This document shows positions 1 through 10,135 of a stretch of DNA of 15,933 nucleotides, one piece after another. How positions within the stretch are numbered: position 1 is the stretch's first letter; each line of letters begins with the position of its first letter. The position numbers and the translations under genes are program-made. This stretch comes from Kiloniellales bacterium (GTDB taxonomy: Bacteria > Pseudomonadota > Alphaproteobacteria > Kiloniellales > JAKSBE01), in NCBI GenBank assembly GCA_030067055.1, contig JASJAL010000051.1:1-15933 (forward strand). The letters run 5' to 3'. The notes under the pieces were generated by a model, which was not told the DNA's origin, ran no database searches, and worked only from the letters and a program-made list of their open reading frames with translations.

Positions 1-356
1 CATCTTTCCGAGGATTTGCGCCGGCGGGCGCGACGCCTATTCGCCCGGTCGGCTTGCACCGCAGCCTGCAGGAGGGCGAGCGGCACCGTCGGGGCCAAAG
101 CCTCGAAGAGGTCCTCGCCGTCCTGCAGCGTCGCATAGGGAAAGATCCCCCTGGGGCCGAAGCCGATGTGCCAATGCCAGCCCGGCAGGACCCGTTCGAT
201 CAGCCCCAGGCAACTGTCGACCGAGGCGGTGTAGTCCGGCACCGGATCGGGCGGATCCGGTCGCTCCAGCCGTGCCGCGATCAGCCGGTCCAGATCGGCA
301 TCGGCCCCAGTCGCCTCGGAGATGCGGCGCAGAAGGTCTTCGATCTCGGTCGTCAT
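1..356 (-). CDS. Partial phage-type ABA-sandwich-like protein (C-terminus cut by window edge)
   Basis: An open minus-strand frame starts at ATG 356-354 and stays open for 118 codons to the left edge without a stop, so the gene is incomplete. It begins MTTEIEDLLRRISEATGADA and has a central segment DYTASVDSCLGLIERVLPGW (residues 41-60), then WHWHIGFGPRG, then an alanine/leucine-rich helix followed by a very basic stretch (RANRRRARRRK, residues 105-114). The order, an acidic N-terminal helix, then a YTxSxDxxLxLxxxxLPGW strand-helix and a short C-terminal helix, resembles small phage or gene-transfer-agent-associated proteins with the phage ABA sandwich domain, which are frequent in alphaproteobacteria and usually about 120-140 residues; probably only a few residues are missing. 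The molecular role is unknown. No clear Shine-Dalgarno precedes the ATG. The family assignment is from memory of related sequences and is moderate. Confidence 0.68.
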   Translation of the reverse strand, partial: MTTEIEDLLRRISEATGADADLDRLIAARLERPDPPDPVPDYTASVDSCLGLIERVLPGWHWHIGFGPRGIFPYATLQDGEDLFEALAPTVPLALLQAAVQADRANRRRARRRKSSER

Positions 357-602
357 GGCGCTGCCAAGGATCGTCCCGCGCCAGGTTCATGGCAAGCCCG
401 AGAAGACCGTCCAGCTGTGCCTCTGGAACAATACCGCCGTCCCGGCTCTATTCGGCCGCGGCGAAGCTGCCTATGCTGCCGTCTCTATGACCTCGGCTGT
501 CCGAATCGTCATCCTGTCTGGCCTCTCCTGCCCGGGGACCGCACGGCAGGAACCAGGCCGAGACCAGAGCAAGGGCCGAACAGGCGACGGGAGCGAGGCG
601 CC
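357..602. other. Divergent intergenic region with a 7-bp hairpin
   Basis: These 246 bases separate the minus-strand phage-type gene from the enolase-superfamily gene and should hold promoters for both, though no convincing -35/-10 pair is visible. A perfect 7-bp inverted repeat, TCCTGCC (526-532) and GGCAGGA (545-551) with a 12-base loop, lies about 50 bases before the plus-strand start; it could be a leader hairpin or an operator. The plus-strand frame of the next gene stays open back to position 54, but this is ordinary for high-GC DNA and overlaps the opposite-strand gene. Confidence 0.35.
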
Positions 603-1787
603 ATGAAGATCACCGAGGTCAAGACCTTCGTCGTCGGCAACCCGCCGCCCCACTTCGGCGGCCGCTACTTCGTCTTCGTCAAGCTAACCACGGACTGCGG
701 CACCGAGGGGATCGGCGAGGTCTATGCCGCGACCTTCGGTCCGCACACCCTGGCGCGCATGATCGAGGACGTCTGCGAGCGCCACGTCATCGGTGCCGAT
801 CCCTTCAAGATCGAACGGCTCTGGCGCGCGGTCTACGGCCGCGGCTACAGCCTGCGGCCCGATCTCTCCCTGGTGGGGGTCCTGAGCGGTATCGAGCTGG
901 CCTGCTGGGACATCGTGGGCAAGGCCCTGGACAAGCCGGTCTACGAGCTCCTCGGCGGCCGGGTCCACGAGCGGCTACGCAGCTACAGCTACATCTATCC
1001 GGAGCCCGGCGAGGACGACAGCGTCTACAGCGATCCCGACTTGGCCGCCGAGCGGGCAGCGGCCTACGTCGCCCAGGGCTTCACCGCGGTGAAGTTCGAT
1101 CCGGCCGGCCCCTACACGGTCTACGACGGCCGCCAGCCGGACCTGGAGGCCTTGGAGCGCTCGGAGCTCTTCGTCAGGAAGCTGCGCGAGGCGGTCGGGA
1201 GCGGCGCCGATCTGCTGTTCGGCACCCACGGCCAGTTCACGGTCAGCGGCGCACTCCGCCTGGCGCGCCGGCTCGAGCCCTACGAGCCGCTCTGGTTCGA
1301 GGAGCCGACCCCGCCCGAGATGCCGGAGGAGATGGCCAAGGTCGCCGCCGGGACGTCGATCCCCATCGCCACCGGCGAGCGCCTGGCCACCAAGTACGAG
1401 TTCGCCCGGGTGCTGAACTGCGGTGCCGCCTCGATCCTGCAGATGAACCTGGGTCGGGTCGGCGGCCTGCTCGAGGCCAAGAAGATCGCCGGCATGGCGG
1501 AGACCCACTACGCCCAGATCGCGCCCCACCTTTACTGCGGCCCCGTGGTCGGCGCCGCCAACATCCAGATCAGCGCCTGCACGCCTAACTTCCTGATTTT
1601 GGAGAGTATTCAGACCTGGGGCGGCTTCCATGCCGAACTCCTCATGTCCCCGATCCGCTGGGAAGACGGCTACGTCGTTCCGCCCGAAACGCCCGGACTG
1701 GGAGTCGAGCTGAACGAAGCGGTCGCCGCCAAGCATCCCTACAAGGGCAACGCCTTGCACCTGGAGATGTCGGAAGACCCCCTTTAG
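603..1787 (+). CDS. Mandelate racemase/muconate lactonizing enzyme family protein (enolase superfamily)
   Basis: The 394-residue protein has the enolase-superfamily layout: an N-terminal capping domain (about 1-125, with the PVYELLGGR segment at 112-120) and a TIM-type barrel carrying the catalytic residues. KFD at 164-166 sits at the end of the second barrel strand, where the KxK-type base normally lies. WFEEP gives Glu233, ATGER gives Glu259 (two metal ligands), APH gives His308 as a likely acid/base, and ESI gives Glu334. The first metal-ligand position, 26 residues before Glu233, is Gly207 in FGTHG instead of Asp, which is unusual. The closest mechanistic relatives are sugar-acid dehydratases or cycloisomerases (mannonate/galactonate dehydratase-like); the substrate cannot be assigned. 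ATG 603 is chosen because the capping domain starts there (MKITEVKTFVVG) and GGGAG (589-593) and GAGG (595-598) precede it. It is cytosolic and stands alone. Confidence 0.92.
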   Translation: MKITEVKTFVVGNPPPHFGGRYFVFVKLTTDCGTEGIGEVYAATFGPHTLARMIEDVCERHVIGADPFKIERLWRAVYGRGYSLRPDLSLVGVLSGIELACWDIVGKALDKPVYELLGGRVHERLRSYSYIYPEPGEDDSVYSDPDLAAERAAAYVAQGFTAVKFDPAGPYTVYDGRQPDLEALERSELFVRKLREAVGSGADLLFGTHGQFTVSGALRLARRLEPYEPLWFEEPTPPEMPEEMAKVAAGTSIPIATGERLATKYEFARVLNCGAASILQMNLGRVGGLLEAKKIAGMAETHYAQIAPHLYCGPVVGAANIQISACTPNFLILESIQTWGGFHAELLMSPIRWEDGYVVPPETPGLGVELNEAVAAKHPYKGNALHLEMSEDPL

Positions 1788-2003
1788 GCCGGCGATGTGG
1801 AGCTAACGCCCCGCCGCATCCGACCTTGGCCTTTTCCCGGGCTTGCCATATTGCGACGATTGACAATGATCAGTTTTGTGAGAAGCCAATCATGGCAATC
1901 TCCTAGATAATGCGACATAGTTCTGTTGCTTAGTTTGGTCTCCGACGGGTGACGCAAGAACTCGGTGCGCGGGGGCAGTTCAAGAATCGGCGGGAGGATA
2001 TTC
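1788..2003 (+). promoter_or_regulatory. AT-rich leader, probable promoter region of the OmpA-type lipoprotein gene
   Basis: After the enolase-family stop codon the base composition drops from GC-rich to AT-rich between about 1850 and 1945, which is typical of a promoter region in such a genome. A consensus -35-like TTGACA is at 1860-1865 and a -10-like GATAAT at 1906-1911, but they are 40 bases apart and cannot form one promoter. Neither has a good partner at 16-18 bases, so I do not assign exact boxes. A small inverted repeat GCCA-ATCA-TGGC lies around 1885-1896. The region ends in a strong Shine-Dalgarno at 1992-1998. Confidence 0.35.
1992..1998 (+). promoter_or_regulatory. Ribosome binding site that sets the lipoprotein start
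   Basis: GGGAGGA lies 5 bases before ATG 2004. This favours ATG 2004 over in-frame upstream codons (the frame is open from 1965), and ATG 2004 also places a basic n-region directly before the lipoprotein signal helix. Confidence 0.75.
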
Positions 2004-2855
2004 ATGAATCGCAGGGCACCCCTTTCCTTAGTCTACGTGTTGGCTTGCGCCATCGCCTTGACCGCCTGCGGGCGGCAACTGCAAGAGGCCGAGAAGATCG
2101 AGCCGGCAACCGATGAGCATGGTGAAGCGCTCTATAAGGGCTATCTCGACCAGTCGAGACTGGAGTATTCAGAAGGCGACTATCGGGATTCCGACTATTT
2201 CGCCGATCGGGCTATCCTGGCCGGGGGCAACGAGAAGTTCGATCCCCAGCCGATCGAAGCCCGTGAGCTGCCCGCGGATATGCTCAACGAGATGGCGGCC
2301 GCCCGCGGTGAGTACATCACCGCGGTCTATCGGGGTTCCGTCCAGAAGCTTCCCGTGACCTCCGCAGAAGCCCAGGTTCGCTTCGACTGCTGGATGCAGG
2401 AACAGGAGGAGAACTTTCAGCCGGAGGACATCGCCGCCTGCCGCGAGGGTTTCGAGCAGGCGATGTACAAGATCAACGCATCGCTGACCGACACGGGTCG
2501 GGCCGTGAGCGAAGACCGGCTGATCTTCGACGTGTTCTTCGATTTTGACAGCGACGCACTGAGCGCCACCGCCAAGGAGCATCTCGCGGCCATCGCGGCG
2601 GTCGCCCGCACCTACGAGAATCCCGTGGTCACTGTCCTTGGGAACGCGGATCAGGTCGGGACTACGGACTACAACGTCGACCTGTCCAGCCGCCGGGCGA
2701 ACGTAGTCGCCGAGCAACTCGAGGCCAACGGCGTGAAGCCGAATGCGGTCATTGCCAGAGGCGACCAGGCTCCGACCGTGGACAACCCGCAACGCCGGCC
2801 GGAGGCAATGAACCGCCGCGCGCTGATCGTGATCCGCGAGGCGACGGCGAACTAG
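2004..2855 (+). CDS. OmpA-family outer-membrane lipoprotein
   Basis: The 283-residue product begins MNRRAPLSLVYVLACAIAL and has a lipobox LTAC with Cys22 as the lipidated residue; the residue after Cys is Gly, so outer-membrane sorting is expected. Residues 23-165 form a helical, acidic region of unknown role with two cysteines (Cys129, Cys146) in FDCWMQEQEENF and IAACREGF. Residues about 172-279 are an OmpA C-terminal peptidoglycan-binding domain: FFDFDSDALS (178-187), GNADQVG (213-219), LSSRRA (227-232) and the terminal MNRRAL (269-274). Asp216 and Arg231 have the 15-residue spacing of the diaminopimelate-contacting Asp271/Arg286 pair of E. coli OmpA. It should tether the outer membrane to peptidoglycan. 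It is not Pal: there are no tol genes nearby and the N-terminal region is much longer. It is monocistronic. Confidence 0.9.
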   Translation: MNRRAPLSLVYVLACAIALTACGRQLQEAEKIEPATDEHGEALYKGYLDQSRLEYSEGDYRDSDYFADRAILAGGNEKFDPQPIEARELPADMLNEMAAARGEYITAVYRGSVQKLPVTSAEAQVRFDCWMQEQEENFQPEDIAACREGFEQAMYKINASLTDTGRAVSEDRLIFDVFFDFDSDALSATAKEHLAAIAAVARTYENPVVTVLGNADQVGTTDYNVDLSSRRANVVAEQLEANGVKPNAVIARGDQAPTVDNPQRRPEAMNRRALIVIREATAN

Positions 2856-2897
2856 GCCGCCCACCGTCAAGGGCACGATAGAAACCCGGGCGTTCCG

Positions 2898-2928
2898 GGG
2901 GGGCTGTCCCGATGGGCGTCAGCCCCCC
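2898..2928. terminator. GC-rich hairpin after the OmpA lipoprotein gene (possible terminator)
   Basis: GGGGGGCT (2898-2905) pairs perfectly with AGCCCCCC (2921-2928). The 15-base loop contains a further CCC-GAT-GGG mini-stem that could extend the structure. It lies 42 bases after the lipoprotein stop. There is no T-tract on either side, so it may only be a 3' stabilising or Rho-associated hairpin. Confidence 0.4.
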
Positions 2929-3025
2929 AGACGTTCGAGTTCTCTTGTGGGCCGCGGCCGCACGACGTCGCGGTGGGGTGGCGGCTTGGCGCTCTCGGCC
3001 CTATTTCGGACGAGAGCGCATGGAA

Positions 3026-3041
3026 CTGAGGCCGATCTCAG
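3026..3041. promoter_or_regulatory. Inverted repeat in the leader of the RND operon (possible operator)
   Basis: CTGAG (3026-3030) and CTCAG (3037-3041) form a perfect 5-bp inverted repeat with a 6-base spacer, 59 bases before the adaptor start. A second inverted repeat, GTCGA (3063-3067) and TCGAC (3073-3077), flanked by GTGTG (3046-3050) and CACAC (3077-3081), follows. RND pumps are commonly under TetR- or MarR-type repressors, so these are candidate operator or leader structures, but short repeats of this kind also arise by chance. Confidence 0.25.
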
Positions 3042-3099
3042 AGTAGTGTGCCAGCGACCGCAGTCGACGAAATCGACACACCTGGGACGGGAGCCGCGG

Positions 3100-4521
3100 A
3101 TGCTTGGGAGGAAATGCTGGCGTGGCCCGGCTTGGGCCTTGACCCTCGGCTTATCCGCGCTCTTGCTCGCCTGCGAGGAACAGAACACCTACGTCGCCCC
3201 GCCCGCGCCCAAGGTCACGGTCGCGCGGCCCCTGGTCCAGGACGTCACGGAATATCTCGAGTTCACCGGGACGACGGTTGCCTACGCCCGGGTCGAGGTC
3301 CCGGCGCGCGTCCCAGGCGTTCTGCAGAGCATGCATTTCGAGCCCGGAACGCCGGTCAACGAGGGCGACCTGCTGTTCACCATCGATCCGGTGGAGTACG
3401 AGGCCCAGGTTCAGGCCGCCGAGGCCGAGCTCGCGCAGGCGAAGGCGCGCAAGACCGAGACGGCCAAGACGCTGGCGCGGGCGGAGTCCCTGATCAAGCG
3501 GGGGAATATCGCCCAGGCGAGGGTAGACGAGGCCCAGGCCAATTTTCTGTCGGCAGAGGCCGAAATCCTGGTCCGCGAGGCGAACCTGACGCAGGCCCGG
3601 ATCAACCTCGGTTACACCCAGGTCAAGGCGCCGATCTCCGGACGGGTCGGCCGAAACCTGGTCGATATAGGCAACCTCGTCGGCGAGGGCGAAGCGACCA
3701 TCCTGACGGACATCACGACCTTCGATCCGATGTACGTCTACTTCGAAGTCAATGAGCGCGATCTCCTGCGCTACATTTCGAAGAACCGCGAGGAGTCACA
3801 GGGCGAGAGCCAAGTAGCGGAAACTGTGGAAGAAGGCCGGGCGGGCCGGCGGCAACCGGTACCGCTCGAGATCGGCCTGGCAAGCGAAGAAGGATACCCG
3901 CATTCCGGGCTCACCGATTTCGCCGAATCCGAGGTCGATTCTAACACCGGGACGATCCGCGTGCGAGGGATCGTCAAGAACCCGGGAAGGCAACCGGCCT
4001 TCGTACCGGGCCTCTTCGTTCGGATTCGTCTCCCCTTCGAAACGCGTCCGGATATGCCGCTGGTCACCGAGCGCGCCGTCGGCTTCGACCAGAGCGGACA
4101 GTATGTCCTCCTGGTGAACTCGGACAACATTGTGGAGAAGCGCAACGTCGCGCTTGGACCGATCGTCGACGGCTTGCGCGTCATCACCGACGGCATCGAA
4201 GTCAGCGACATGGTCGTGGTCAATGGGCTTCAGCGGGCGCGCGAAGGTGCCGAGGTGGAGCCCACAGAGACGGAGATGTCGACCCTCTCGGCCTCGGCGA
4301 TCAAGGACCGCCTGAAAGCCGCGGACGGCGGGAAACCGGAAAATACCGAACCGGAGAGCGCGAAGTCAGAGGACGAGGGTGCCGGTCTCGAAAGCAATGC
4401 CCCCTCAAGCACCGCCCAGGAAAGCGAAGCCGAAAGCAAGACGGAACCGGAATCGACCGCCGGAGCCGCCGCCGCCGAGACCAGTTCGGACGCGGCAGCC
4501 GCGGAACCGGCGAAAGACTGA
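3100..4521 (+). CDS. RND efflux periplasmic adaptor (membrane-fusion) lipoprotein
   Basis: The 473-residue protein links an inner-membrane RND pump to an outer-membrane channel. ATG 3100 follows GGGAG (3089-3093) by 6 bases and gives a lipoprotein signal peptide with lipobox LLAC and Cys25; the frame is open further upstream, but an earlier start would bury this signal. VARPLVQDVTEYLEFTGTT (41-59) and the ARVPGVLQSMHFEPGTPVNE region (69-88) form the barrel and first lipoyl half. Residues 98-170 are an Ala/Glu/Lys-rich alpha-helical hairpin. LGYTQVKAPISGRVGRNLVD (170-189) is the second lipoyl half. Beta-barrel and membrane-proximal domains run to about 390. The rest, 391-473, is a low-complexity Glu/Ser/Ala/Pro-rich tail not found in AcrA or MexA (about 380-400 residues). 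It is operonic with the pump gene, 18 bases downstream. Confidence 0.93.
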   Translation: MLGRKCWRGPAWALTLGLSALLLACEEQNTYVAPPAPKVTVARPLVQDVTEYLEFTGTTVAYARVEVPARVPGVLQSMHFEPGTPVNEGDLLFTIDPVEYEAQVQAAEAELAQAKARKTETAKTLARAESLIKRGNIAQARVDEAQANFLSAEAEILVREANLTQARINLGYTQVKAPISGRVGRNLVDIGNLVGEGEATILTDITTFDPMYVYFEVNERDLLRYISKNREESQGESQVAETVEEGRAGRRQPVPLEIGLASEEGYPHSGLTDFAESEVDSNTGTIRVRGIVKNPGRQPAFVPGLFVRIRLPFETRPDMPLVTERAVGFDQSGQYVLLVNSDNIVEKRNVALGPIVDGLRVITDGIEVSDMVVVNGLQRAREGAEVEPTETEMSTLSASAIKDRLKAADGGKPENTEPESAKSEDEGAGLESNAPSSTAQESEAESKTEPESTAGAAAAETSSDAAAAEPAKD

Positions 4522-4539
4522 CCTGACGGGCGGCCAATC

Positions 4540-7677
<3,138 letters not shown>

Positions 7678-7699
7678 CGCCCCGGCAAGGAAAACCGCC

Positions 7700-8683
7700 T
7701 TGGTGCACGACGTAGGATTGATCGGCCTGGGCGCCATGGGCGCGACGATGCTGGACTCCCTGGCTGCGCACCCGCGCTTCCGGGCCGTTCTCGCCTGGGA
7801 CCCCCAGGGGGAAGCCTGCAAGCAGGCCAAGGCCGGACACCCCGACCTCGAGATCGCGGACAGCGCGGAGGCCCTGATCGAGGACCCCCGGATTTCAATT
7901 GTCTACATCGCCAGCCCGCCGGCGAGCCACGCCGCCTACCTGCGAGCCGCCGCCGCAGCCGGCAAGAAGGTCTACTGCGAGAAGCCGCTGGGCGTCGACA
8001 TCGCAGAGAGCGAAGTGGCGGTCGCGGCCGTCGAGGCGGCCGGCCTGGCCAACGCGATCAACTTCAACCACGGCAACGCCCTGGCCAGCACCCGGGTCGA
8101 GGCGGCCTTGCGGTCGAGCGAGGCCGGTGCCGTGGCCAAGGTCGACATCTTCATCCACGTGGTCGCCTGGCCGCGGCCCTTCCAGAGCCACGCGGCCTGG
8201 CTGGCCGGCCGCGCCCAGGGCGGCTTCACCCGCGAGATGATCTCGCACTGGCTCTACCTGACCCGCCGGCTGCTCGGCGAAGGCCGGATCCTCTGGACCG
8301 CGCCATGCTTCCCCGCCGAGCCGGACCTCGCCGAGACGCGGCTGCTTGCGGAGCTCGATTTCGGGGGTGTCCCGGTGGCTATCAACGCCGCCTGCGGCGG
8401 CGCCGGGCCGATCGGAACGGAGTACACCCTCTGGGGCGCCAGGCGCAGCTTCCGCCTGCACAGCGGTGGCGGCCTTCTGACCAGTGACGGCGGACCCTGG
8501 CTCGAAACCCTGGCGGAGATCGAGGACATCGGCGCGGAAGACAAGCGGCGCAATCTCGAAGCCGCGGCGCTGCGTTTCGATGGCGCGGCCTCGCCGTTGC
8601 CGGAGCTCAAGGATGGTCTGGCCGTCCAGCGCCTGATCGAAGCCTTGCTCGACGAGAAGATGGCTCCGGTCGGAAATCGCTAA
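7700..8683 (+). CDS. Gfo/Idh/MocA-family NAD(P)-dependent oxidoreductase
   Basis: The 327-residue protein starts with a Rossmann nucleotide-binding fold: GLIGLGAMG (6-14, GxGxxG) and the ASPPASHAAY segment (71-80). VYCEKPLG (91-98) is the family's EKP motif, giving the likely catalytic Lys95. In the C-terminal domain GGFTREMISHWLYL (174-187) keeps His183, but the usual Asp four residues before it is Glu179. Relatives oxidise or reduce sugars, polyols or sugar acids in the cytosol; the substrate is not assignable. AAGGA (7687-7691) lies 8 bases before TTG 7700 and 11 before GTG 7703; the two starts differ by one residue and both are plausible. It begins 22 bases after the RND pump stop and may share its transcript, although a functional link to efflux is not obvious. 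Confidence 0.9.
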   Translation: MVHDVGLIGLGAMGATMLDSLAAHPRFRAVLAWDPQGEACKQAKAGHPDLEIADSAEALIEDPRISIVYIASPPASHAAYLRAAAAAGKKVYCEKPLGVDIAESEVAVAAVEAAGLANAINFNHGNALASTRVEAALRSSEAGAVAKVDIFIHVVAWPRPFQSHAAWLAGRAQGGFTREMISHWLYLTRRLLGEGRILWTAPCFPAEPDLAETRLLAELDFGGVPVAINAACGGAGPIGTEYTLWGARRSFRLHSGGGLLTSDGGPWLETLAEIEDIGAEDKRRNLEAAALRFDGAASPLPELKDGLAVQRLIEALLDEKMAPVGNR

Positions 8684-8699
8684 ACACCGCGAAGCGAAA

Positions 8700-8727
8700 C
8701 GGGCGGCGGCTCGAAGGCCACCGCCCG
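8700..8727. terminator. Hairpin between convergent genes (probable bidirectional terminator)
   Basis: CGGGCGG (8700-8706) pairs with CCGCCCG (8721-8727). After one C/A mismatch the stem continues with GGC (8708-8710) and GCC (8717-8719) around the six-base loop TCGAAG. It lies 17 bases after the oxidoreductase stop and 35 bases from the stop of the opposing MHYT gene. The flanks are mildly A-rich (GAAAC before, GAAAC after), so there is no real T-tract for either direction; position supports a terminator role more than composition does. Confidence 0.55.
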
Positions 8728-8761
8728 AAACGCTGCGCGAAAACCCCCGCAGGGACCCGGT

Positions 8762-9607
8762 TCAACTGACCTGGGGAGCGGGAATCGGCTGCGACTGGCG
8801 CTGGGCCTCCTTGTTGGCGGCAAAAAGCGCCATGCCGAGGATCAGCACCGCAACGCCGGTGATCGAAACCCCGACCAGGGTGCCGTCCAAGGCGACACCC
8901 TCGAGCGGGGTCTCGGCGGGCTGGCCGGAGGCGGCCAAGAAATGGGTTGCCGCCATGCCCGCGTAGTGCATCAGCGTGATCGCCAGGCCCATGATCAGGG
9001 CCGCCACACCGCGGTTGTTGCTGCGCTCCCGCCGGCGGGCCTCCAGGGTGTAGGACATCTGCCAGAGCGCGTAGCTGGCCAGGATCACGGCGGCGAGGAT
9101 CGAAACCGAGAACCAGACCGGGTCGTAGCGGATGATCGCGTACATCCGCATCGCCGCCATACCGCTGTAGTGCATCAACCCGATTCCGGCGCCCAGGATC
9201 GTGCCGGCGACCAGAAGGAGCCCGATGCTCTTCGAGCGCTTGCTGACGAAGTAGAAGGCGAAGCCGCTGGCCAGCATGGCGAAGACGGCGGAAAAGACGG
9301 TCAGGAACGGATCGTAGTGGATGTCGCCATTGGCGTTGCCGCACAACCAGGCTGGCATTTCCAACGCCATCATGCCGGAGAAGTGCATGGACCAGATGCC
9401 GGCACCCATGGCTGCGCCACCGGTCACCAGCCAACGCAGGCGGACAGCCGACGTGGGTGCCGCAACGACGCGCTCGACGATGTAGAAGGACACGAAGGCC
9501 GCGAAGGCGGCGATGGCGTAGGACACCAGCACCAGCCAGAAAGTGTAGCTTTGCTCCACGTCGTAGAACTGGGCGTGCTGCTCCGTGAGGAAAAACTCCG
9601 AGAACAT
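8762..9607 (-). CDS. Stand-alone MHYT-domain integral membrane sensor
   Basis: The 281-residue protein contains three copies of the MHYT-type signature, each at the edge of a membrane helix: SMHFSGMMAL (73-82), LMHYSGMAAM (144-153) and LMHYAGMAAT (212-221). About seven hydrophobic helices are visible, roughly at 22-44, 59-80, 101-121, 128-150, 165-183, 202-222 and 244-264. MHYT domains (for example in CoxC, CoxH and the YkoW-type cyclases) are proposed to bind a metal, probably copper, through the His and Met residues and to sense oxygen, CO or NO. Most family members carry a GGDEF/EAL or kinase output domain; this one ends shortly after the last helix (ANKEAQRQSQPIPAPQVS) and has none. ATG 9607 is preferred over an in-frame start at 9673 because GGGGGAT lies about 8 bases upstream and the MHYT N-terminus follows directly. 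It is convergent with the oxidoreductase. Confidence 0.92.
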   Translation of the reverse strand: MFSEFFLTEQHAQFYDVEQSYTFWLVLVSYAIAAFAAFVSFYIVERVVAAPTSAVRLRWLVTGGAAMGAGIWSMHFSGMMALEMPAWLCGNANGDIHYDPFLTVFSAVFAMLASGFAFYFVSKRSKSIGLLLVAGTILGAGIGLMHYSGMAAMRMYAIIRYDPVWFSVSILAAVILASYALWQMSYTLEARRRERSNNRGVAALIMGLAITLMHYAGMAATHFLAASGQPAETPLEGVALDGTLVGVSITGVAVLILGMALFAANKEAQRQSQPIPAPQVS

Positions 9608-10135
9608 GTCACAGATCCCCCGATTCAATCTCGACAAATGGGGACCCGGGTCCTGCCGCGGGCCCGGCCCCACCGGTGCCGCAGCTCCCGGTTTGGCCCG
9701 GAGATGACCGCTCTGCGCACTCGCGTCCGGGTCGTGGTCGGACGCGAAGGCCGGCGGACAAACCCCACCGCTTCGGGAGCCCAGCCCGAGAACGCTGCGC
9801 CCCGACCCTTAAGCAAGTGTTAAGCTGATAGTGATGATCAGTAAATGCCAGATATATATAAGTATTATCGCAGGGTATACAGGATTTTACCTAATTTATT
9901 ACTGAAAAATTCAGCATCCGGGAAGAAAACAACCCTGCACCGGCACCGCCGGGCGTTGATCCCCAAGGTCCAGCGGAGGGCGGGAATGGCCGGCTTCCCA
10001 GCGAAGGACAGAGGAAATCGCCGTCAGTCGCTGCGATATCTTTCCCGCCAGAATTGCGGGGTCTAAAGGCCGTTTGAGCCGCGCAGGTGGGAAAGAGGCA
10101 ACTTCCCCTTCCCCTCCCCCACTTGGGGTCCGGCG
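9608..10135. other. Non-coding region with AT-rich island, upstream of the MHYT gene
   Basis: I recognise no gene in these 528 bases. Positions 9608-9805 are GC-rich. Positions about 9806-9930 are a sharply AT-rich island with several short perfect inverted repeats: CTTAA (9808-9812)/TTAAG (9820-9824), CTGAT (9825-9829)/ATCAG (9837-9841) and CTGAA (9902-9906)/TTCAG (9910-9914). GATATATATAAG is at 9851-9862. The island is the most likely promoter/regulatory zone for the minus-strand MHYT gene, which would imply a leader over 200 bases long. Further right are small GC hairpins, CCGGC-ACC-GCCGG (9940-9952) and CCCGC (10044-10048)/GCGGG (10056-10060), and CCCC-ACTT-GGGG (10117-10128) just after the amidohydrolase stop. 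None has a T-tract, so no terminator is called. Confidence 0.4.

Noticed and set aside
54..602. In-frame upstream extension of the enolase-superfamily gene
   Set aside because: The extension has no family similarity, lies antisense to the phage-type gene, and the recognised N-terminus begins at ATG 603 with its own ribosome binding site.
1860..1911. TTGACA at 1860 and GATAAT at 1906 as one promoter
   Set aside because: The 40-base spacing is incompatible with a sigma-70 promoter, and neither box has a good partner at normal distance.
2947..3099. In-frame upstream extension of the RND adaptor
   Set aside because: It would place 51 residues before a clear lipoprotein signal peptide; ATG 3100 has a good Shine-Dalgarno.
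9845..10066. A 73-codon plus-strand frame in the AT-rich island
   Set aside because: It has no ribosome binding site, a very basic composition and no recognisable motif; chance remains the best explanation.
10117..10128. CCCC-ACTT-GGGG as terminator of the amidohydrolase gene
   Set aside because: The stem has only 4 bp and there is no T-tract on the minus strand, so it cannot be supported as an intrinsic terminator.
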